64,000 nucleotides of DNA from Amia ocellicauda. Its lineage: Eukaryota; Chordata; Actinopteri; Amiiformes; Amiidae. This document shows, in pieces, positions 51,701-60,700 of the stretch. Location: positions 575,001 to 639,000 of the forward strand of contig NC_089853.1 in assembly GCF_036373705.1 (NCBI RefSeq), in the 5' to 3' direction. The first letter of the stretch is position 1; every line of letters starts with the position of its first letter. Below the pieces are notes generated by a model. It had not been told where the DNA came from. It saw nothing but the letters and a program-made list of their open reading frames with translations, and did not search any database. The translations under genes were made by a program, and so were the position numbers.

Positions 51701-54700
51701 CCCCGCTGTATAAATGGGGCCAAATAAGTGACAATAATGTAATTTAAGACAATTTAGTTCTTACGTGGTCTGCAGATCTCTCACATACACACAATTAAAG
51801 CTTACCTTCGTTAGTCACAGAGCCATTCCAAATTATTGCCACCGTGTTGGGTATTAAAGATTGTTGACTGTCTGTAACATAAGGTTACAGTGCTTAAAAC
51901 AGAAGTTATAACCTTATTTACAAAATATGAGCATAATGCATGCTGCAACAATGAAAGGAATCTGAAGACTTACCGAAATATTTGTTCAAGTCGAAGTCCG
52001 TGATGCTGTTTCCTGCCATTGTAGATAATCAGCAAGCAGAGGTATTCACCTCAATCAGGTAGTGCTGATGCTGCTTCAGGATGGGACCCTAACCACATAT
52101 TTATGCCTATGAATCTGCAGTGGTGGTCGTTTTTCTGGGGCTCCCCAGACTTTCAGACACCTTGGTTATATTAGAATAACCACACCCTCACAACCAATTA
52201 GCTCTCTCAGCGGCAAAATTCAAATGAATGCTAAGCTGTCGCCGCCAGGTCTCCACGGACCGGTAGCGCCTTTTGGTCATCAAAAAAAAAAAAAGATTTT
52301 ATGGCAGCGACTTTTATCACTTTACTTAGATTGTTAAATTAAATTAATGAGGTATAAGGGGTTAAGAATGTAAGAAAATAATGTGGTATATTGTAACATT
52401 TGTAAACCAAGATAAGGGGCTGCTAAGAATTTGAATAATAGCTTAAGTTTAAATCTTATGAACATTTAAGACAGTTAGAAGACCTGACACCCTCACACTC
52501 TCCGGTAAGAACAAAGGCCTGCAGAACTAATCAGCGTGTGTGTAGGAAGTGGGGTGGCTAAGGGTGAGAGAAGGAGAGAAGGAGAGGGGGCTTCTTGGGG
52601 GATGAGGGCGATATGAGTGTACACTTCCGTCTGGATATGACGCAGGAATAATTAATCAGATGACGTCACAAGCCATAAAATATAAGACTTTCATCTTTAA
52701 TATGAGGGGAGTTACATCCAAATTGGGTGAACAGTGTTGTGAGTGTTGTGTGTTGTAAATTGTGAGTTTCAATACTTGATTGCAAATCCTATCACCAGAT
52801 GCTGGGTTTCTTCCCTGGTGATGCTCTGCCAGGCCTGTGCTGCAGCTGTCTTTAGTTCCTGCTTGTTCTTGGGGTGTTTTGCCTCCAGTTTTGCCTTCAG
52901 CAAGTGAAATGCTACTCTATTGGATTCAGGTCAGGTGATTGACTTGGCCATTGCAGAACATTCCACTTTTTCACCTTAAAAAGTTTTGGGTTGCTTTTGC
53001 AGTATGCTTCGGGTCATTGTCCATCTGCATTGTGAAGCGCTGTCCAATGATTTTTGGAGCATTTGGCTGAATCTGAGCAGATAATATAGCCCTAAACACT
53101 TCAGAATTCATCTTGCTGCTTTTGTCAGCAGTCACATCATCAATAAATACAGCCATACATGCCCATGCCATAACATGCTTCACAGATGAGGTGGTATGCT
53201 TGGGATCATGAGCAGTTCCTTCCCTTCTCCATACTCTTCTCTTCCCATCATTCTGGTACAAGTTGATCTTTGTCTCATCTGTCCATAGGATGTTGTTCCA
53301 GAACTGTACAGGGTTCTTTAGATGTTTTTTGGCAAACTCTAATCTGGTCTTCCTGTTTCCTGTTTCCATATTGTGGTAAACCCTCTGTATTTACTCTGGT
53401 GAAGTCTTCTCTTGATTGTTGACTTTGACACAGATACGCCTGCCTCCTGGAGGGTGTTCTTGATCTGGCCAGCTGTTGTGAAGGGGTTTTTCTTCACCAG
53501 GGAAAGAATTCTTCTGTCATCCACCACAGTTGTTGTCCGTGGTCTTCCGGGCCTTTTGGTGTTGCTGAGCTCACCAGTGCGTTCTTTCTTTTTAAGAATG
53601 TACCAAATAGTCAATTTGGCCACACCTAATGTTTTTACTCTCTCTCTGATTGGTTTGTTTTGATTTCTAAGGCAGAATGCCTCCAAGAACAAGCAGGAAC
53701 TAAAGACAGCTGCAGTGCAGGCCTGGCAGAGCATCACCAGGGAAGAAACCCAGCATCTGGTGATGTCTATGGGTTCCAGACTTCAGGCAGTCATTAACTG
53801 CAAAGGATTTGCAACCAAGTATTGAAACTGACAATTTAATTCATGATTATGTTAGTTTGTCCAAATACTTTTGAGCCCCTAAAATCGAGGGTACCACATA
53901 TAAAAATGGGTGTAATTATTATACTGTTGTTACGCCAGGAATAAGGGATCCAGGAGCGGGGCTTTAGACAGAGTCTGAGAACAGGCGAAAGGTCTGGGTC
54001 CGGCTAACACTGTTATCAAGGATATCCGAGAGGTGAGGTCAGTAAATGAGCAAGGGGTCAGGCGATCGGGGAAACAATGCTAGAGGGAAATATCCAGAAG
54101 GCTAGGTCGAGGTAGGGAAATCTGAGGTCAAAAACTGGAAACAAAAGGCTCGGCAATGCTGCAATGAAGGCAAGGCAAAACTTCACAGAGAATGTAACTA
54201 ACAAAGGTGTACAAATACTAAAGGCAGGGTAGAGGTAACTGGAGACAGGTGTGAAATAATTGATAGAAAACTACTGGGAAATAATTCAATAATGAGAGGA
54301 AAGACAGGATTGAGAAGGATCGGAGATAGAACCTTGCATGTTGGTGGCCTCTGGTGTAGAATAGAGGATCAGTCACAGTGCTGGCTTGACAACCGTTCAC
54401 CCAATTTGGATGTAACCGCCCTCAAATTCAAGGTGAAAGTCTACACTTCAAGCACATCTTCATTGTTTCCTTTCACATCCATTGTGGTGGCGTACAGAGC
54501 CAAAATGATGACAATTGTATCATTGTCCAAATATTTATGGACCTAACTGTAAAAGTGGACTATATTAAAAATATGTGGATTTTCTTTTTTATTTTGTAAA
54601 TTTTTAAATAACTGGTTACAATATTTTGTATCCAGGAAACATACCTTTATAATTGTATCAACAAAAAATTAAGTGCAAAATGTTCACTGTTATTTTTCAC

Positions 54701-57700
54701 AGCATGTTTTTATAACACAACCACGGACGTGGGTTCACTGGGTATGTTTTATTTTGTATTATTAATTTTAAAATGATTTTATGGTATCCAGGCTGTGGTC
54801 AAAGTAGCACAATAATGTAGACTACAGTGCTTTCAATATTTAAATAGCTTTTTAGTGCTGGTCATGGTAACTAATGCCCTTTTCTGAGTGGCTAAAAGCA
54901 CAGTAAAAGCGCAGATTGAGCCCTATGAGCTGTGGGTCACCTCTCGTCCAGTTAGTGCTGAACCTCCCTATACAGCCTGCGGTGTCTAGAATGACAGGCG
55001 GATGGGATTGTGGGATCCTGGTCATACTTCCTCACCCTCCCAAAGTGTAGTGGCGGGGGACGAGATGCTTACTGAACACATTATAAATGCTTACTATAGT
55101 TATATAATGCCTTTTTAGTACAAAATATATTTGACAGTGAGAAACACTAAAACATATTTTTCTTACAGGTTTCTTTACTATTACTTCGTTCTTTGATACA
55201 ATTCTAGCACTATTCTTTGGATCCTTTAAAGTAATAGTTGGTAAGTTGTCCAATGAACAATTAAAATTATTGTTATGAACTTAGTCTGGTGGTTCAGCAC
55301 AAATATAACATTTCACATTTTTAATACTAAATGGTTGAGGCATATTTTCTAGTATAATTTCTTAAGCTCATCTGTTAATAATGAAAACACAACGGCCCTG
55401 ATTTTCCCTCTGGGTGCTCTTTGCCCTTGTAATTTATTGAGTATGAGGCCACTTGCCCATAGTTTTCTCAGAGGGAAAATAAGAACCAAAATGTAAAACA
55501 AAATCCTCTATTTCTGCAATGGTCATCAACTATTTACTGATTTATATATGTTTGTTTTGTGTCTTTGCAGGTTACGTGGTGGGAATGTGTTTAGCATGTG
55601 TGTTATTAGCTACTGTTTCAGTCAAAATATTTAAGTGTTGTGGAACAGCCGGCCGTAAGTAGAGAGTTCTGAAATGTATCGTTTCCACGGTTAAATAACT
55701 ACCACTAATTGAATTAATGTGCGATATTCCTTCATGAAATTTCACTGATTCATTAAAAAATGTATGTTAATATCTGAGAAACTATCTGGTTTTCCATGGG
55801 AAGGCCTTTATTAATGCCTAGTTGTTTCAGACAGCTGTGTTTGCTTTAGATGCAACAGTATATAATAAGCTAGTAAAAGCTGGGCTCTTGTAGTGCCACA
55901 CTGGTATCATATCAATGATCTCATATAAAACAAAGCATCATGGTTAATTAAGAACCTCTTTCAGTCCTGAGTGAAACAACACTCAGCTGCAAAGGCAACA
56001 TTATGTTTAATATTTAAAGTCAGTGTAATTGATAGACAATTGCTAATAAGCTCTTAATATTACATGATGTATTTAAAAAACATAAGCAGTGTGTTGGAAG
56101 TTTTGTTAGTAGCTGAACACACTGATCTGCAGCTTTGTAAGATCAGTTACTGAAGCAGTTTTAATACGATCATACAATAACATGTGGATTGTATTTGTCT
56201 TTGTATACAAATACATTTTCATTCACTAAAGAAGATCATTATTGATTTCTTTTCAGGAAACGTATTACAAATCTTAAAACACCATTGGACAATTGTACTG
56301 TCTGTCTGGTATGGTTGTCAAATTGTGCCTGATCAGTTTCTGTCACTGTGAACTGGTCTGACGGAGATGCTGTGGTGTTTGTGCGTTATTCTAATACATT
56401 ACTTCACCTTAGTCAATTATTTTCTTTCAGCCTTTATTCAGAAAATTGCTTTCCTGATTCTTCTTATTCTTACAATCACATTGAGCTTACTTTACGTGGA
56501 TGACACTGTGGAGAATGACAGAGGTATGTAGAGATATCTATTATCAGTGAGTCTGTTTTTCCTCTAAGAGCTACATTAGTAAGAACATTGGATTCCTACA
56601 AACATTTGTCTTATATTGCTAGGATCACACGTAAATACAGATAAAATGAAGCTCAGGCTACTGTACTTGTGGACTATCTACAGTGAGGGGAAAAAAGTAT
56701 TTGATCCCCTGCTGATTTTGTATGTTTGCCCACTGACAAAGAAATGATCAGTCTATAATTTTAATGGTAGGTGTATTTTAACAGTGAGAGACAGAATAAC
56801 AGCAAAAAAATCCAGAAAAACGCATTTCAAAAAAGTTATAAATTGATTTGCATGTTAATGAGGGAAAAAAGTATTTGATCCCCTATCAATCAGCAAGATT
56901 TCTGGCTCATTACCTGTATAAAAGACACCTGTCCACAGAAGCAATCAATCAATCAGATTCCAAACTGAGACCAAAGAGCTGTCCAAGGATGTCAGGGACA
57001 AGATTGTAGACCTACACAAGGCTGGAATGGGCTACAAGACCATCACCAAGCAGCTTGGTGAGAAGGTGACAACGTTGGTGCGATTATTCACAAATGGAAG
57101 GAACACAAAATAACTGTCAATCTCCCTCGGTCTGGGGCTCCATGCAAGATCTCACCTCGTGGAGTTTCAATGATCATGAGAACGGTGAGGAATCAGCCCA
57201 GAACTACACGGGAGGATCTTGTTTATGATCTCAAGGCAGCTGGGACCATAGTCACCAGGAAAACAATTGGTAACACACTACGCCGTGAAGGACTGAAATC
57301 CTGCAGCGCCCGCAAGGCCCCCTGCTCAAGAAAGCACATGTACAGGCCCGTCTGAAGTTTGCCAGTGAACATCTGAATGATTCAGAGGAGAACTGGGTGA
57401 AAGTGTTGTGGTCAGATGAGACCAAAATCGAGCTCTTTGGCATCAACTCAACTCACCGTGTTTTAAGGAGGAGGAATGACCCCAAGAACACCATCCCCAC
57501 TGTCAAACATGGAGGTGGAAACATTATGCTTTGGGGGTGTTTTTCTGCTAAGGGGACAGGACAACTGCACCGCATCAAATGGACGATGGACGGGGCCATG
57601 TACCGTCAAATCTTGGGTGAGAACCTCCTTCCCTCAGCCAGGGCATTGAAAATGGGTTGTGGATGGGTATTCCAGCATGACAATGACCCAAAACACACAG

Positions 57701-60700
57701 CCAAGGCAACAAAGGAGTGGCTCAAGAAGAAGCACATTAAGGTCCTGGAGTGGCCTAGCCAGTCTCCAGACCTTAATCTCATGGAAAATCTGTGGAAGGA
57801 GCTGAAGGTTCGAGTTGCCAAACGTCAGCCTCGAAACCTTAATGACTTGGAGAGGATCTGCAAAGAGGAGTGGGACAAAATCCCTCCTGAGATGTGTGCA
57901 AACCTGGTGGCCAACTACAAGAAACGTCTGACCTCTGTGATTGCCAACAAGGGTTTTGCCACCAAGTACTAAGTCGAAGGGGTCAAATACTTATTTCACT
58001 CATTAACATCCAAATCAATTTGTAACTTTTTTGAAATGCGTTTTTCTGGATTTTTTTGTTGTTATTCTGTCTCTCACTGTTAAAATACACCTACCATTAA
58101 AATTATAGACTGATAATTTCTTTGTCAGTGGGCAAACATACAAAATCAGCAGGGGATCAAATACTTTTTTCCCTCACTGTATATGGAATATGGTGTCTGG
58201 AATACATACACACATAAACACATACATCCTGTCTGGAATACAGTCTGAGTGGCAGAGAACAGTTCAGAGGGAACCTGCCACTGTAGCCTTTATAAAGTGC
58301 ATTACAAATGATCCATACATAGTCATTGACTGTCTTCCAGTGAGCAATAAAGGTCAGGTTTGAATTGCATTGCTGTGCTCATCTACATATTCCGTGTTTA
58401 AGTCCACCACACTACTTCACCTGCTCTTGTGATTTGAGGTTAGAGTTTGTAGTAAAGTGCCATTTTCGGTCAATCACTATATTCTTGTTTTAAATGTTCA
58501 GTGCCCAGCAGTCCCCTCTTCTGGGGTGTTCTACTATGCAGAACTTTTTTACAGAATAAAAACAGTTAATACTTACTCTTTATAATGTGCATTTGAATGT
58601 TATAATGTGTTTTGTGCTGAATGTGATTACAGGACGCCTTGGACGGATGTGTGAAATGGCATTTCTCTTTATTCTACTCAGCCCAGAGGCCTTTAAACAT
58701 CTCAACATACCTGGTACAGTGTGTTTGTGTGCAAGCTTGTGTGCTGCCTGTGTGACCTAGGTTACCGTATTCTTACACTCCTAATAAAGTAAAAAAGACA
58801 CCAGAAACATATACAAGCAGAATTGTTAGATTTTAATACTGCCAGCAATGCATTATACATTTCAACACTGATTTAAGCACAGCTGTGGTCTTTTTATCAC
58901 AATAAATAATTAATGTTGTAAAAGTAGATCCTCAAAAGTATAATTAAACAAATGTAATAAGTGCACAATATCACTTGAGAAACAAAACCAGGTGACAAGA
59001 TGAAAATATGAATGATAAAAACTGGAGTCTGTAACACAAGAACTCAGCATTAATACAGTATAACATGCTTAATATGCACAGATTGTATTCTGTACTTTGG
59101 TACTCTGGTTATTTGGTAGCATGTTTTAATAGAAAGCAGTAGAAGCAGCTGGAGATGAAAACCCAGTGTGGGTGAATGTCACATCACTAATGGGAAGAAT
59201 GTATCCACCCCTGGGGCAGTTACATGGGCTTCTTTAATACTTTCAAATATGATCGAGATGCTGTTTGTGTTTAGTTCAGAAAACTAACAACTTCAGCAAA
59301 ATACTCTGCATGAAGAACATTAAAGATACAACAAAAGAAAAGAATTGAGACCTAAAGAAACTCCCTTCTCTGTGCTTTCAGCTGTACCTCACACGCTCCT
59401 GTACATGTTTGGGGCCACAGCTGTGGCTGCAGTGAACGCCTGTGCTCTGGCAATAGAGCTCATCCTGAAAGCAGGTACTGTATACGCAAATATTTCATGG
59501 GTAATAATTGCAGCGAAAATTGCCAAATGACTACAGTCCTCGTGAAAATAAATCCTTGCATAATAATTTATAGTGCCACTGAATATAATTGGTTAAATAT
59601 GGCACTTTGAAAGTAAACATTGCCAAAAGCCTCGTGCCTCTGTGGGAGGTGTAACCAAAGGAAAACAGTCCAGAGGCACCTGAGACACAATAAACCTGAA
59701 TTATTAACACTACAAGTAACTGTCTACCATGTATAAAGTCAAGAAGTTTTCAAAGTTTTCTATTTAAAACAAAAAAGAGGTGAATTTTATTTACATCGAT
59801 TTGGATTATTCCCCTCTATAACTGTGGACTAACCTACTATGGTGAATGCTACTTTATTTTTATTCTGTACATTACTTATTTTGTATGATTGTGTGCTTAA
59901 TCATTCATTTGTAATGTACTGTAATGGATTTATATCCCTGTTATCTTGTTACTGATTGAAAAACTTATTCTACAAAACATAAATATATTTGGTGTAAAAA
60001 AACAAATTTTATGTTGATTTACTTTATTTTAGTCCATTTAAACTGTTAAAGGTTTATTTTATTTTTCATTTTGTTGTAGAATGTTGTACCTTGTAGCCAA
60101 ATTCATTGAGAATGTCTGTGTTCATTTTGTAATTATTTCTTATTTTTCCTCATTTGTGTATGTAATATTGTTTGACCTTTGAACTGTAGGAAAAGAAAAT
60201 CAACTGCGCATGAGCAGTATTGTTATGATCAATAGGGCAGTGTTTGCAGAAGTTAGACAGAAAAGAGAAGAGCGCATATAGTGCTGGAAGAAAAAAGTTT
60301 TTTTACTGTTCATTTAATTGTTTATTCAATCAGTCAGCGTAGTCAGTTTCGTTATTTATTTAGAATAGCGTATTGCATGCTATATGCTACATGACTGTGG
60401 AAGATTGAAGACTGTTAATAAATTGGTTATTCAGTGTTTTCATGATTCTGCTGAGGATTTGTGAGTAGCCTCCTGAAGCTAGCCTATCTCACATATCTCA
60501 CATTTGAATACAAGGACACGCACACGTCATGACCTACATCTTGCACTACAATGATCTAAGTAGCAGTGAAAGGAAAATATTTTTTCTACTATCCTCTGTA
60601 AAACACTCTGTGGCTACCCTGCGAAGGGTGCTATACAAATAAAAGTTGATTAATATTTCTCATCTGTTCATCATTCATACTTAAACAGCTATTAATTTGT

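Larger units (their letters stand above)
42578..52684. mobile_element. Polinton/Maverick-type virus-like DNA transposon, degraded
   Basis: 10.1 kb with inverted ends of about 200 bases (42610-42793 against 52487-52684, sharing TATTTTATGGCTTGTGACGT and CTGATTAATTATTCCTGCGT). The left tip starts AGT, the usual Polinton start, next to GTAGAC (42572-42577); the right end lacks about 30 terminal bases and part of the target duplication. + strand genes: unknown ORFs, a capsid-protein C-terminal remnant and an adenovirus-type protease. - strand genes: a protein-primed polymerase remnant and small proteins. No integrase or packaging ATPase was found, and a 2.4-kb L2 LINE is inserted. Intact Polintons are 15-20 kb, so this is a deleted relic. 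Confidence 0.88.
42469..54549 (-). mobile_element. Tc1-like element (family 4) split by a Polinton and an LTR
   Basis: Ends CAGTTTGGTCCATAAATATTTGG (42469) and CCAAATATTTATGGACCTAACTG (to 54549) are inverted copies with TA at both sides. The left terminal region stops at 42577 where the Polinton begins and resumes at 52685 with the expected continuation (AGACTTTCATCTTTAATATGAGG). The transposase is on the - strand (53737-52971). A 464-bp LTR sits in the right terminal repeat. Without inserts the element would be about 1.5 kb, the normal Tc1 size. Confidence 0.9.
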
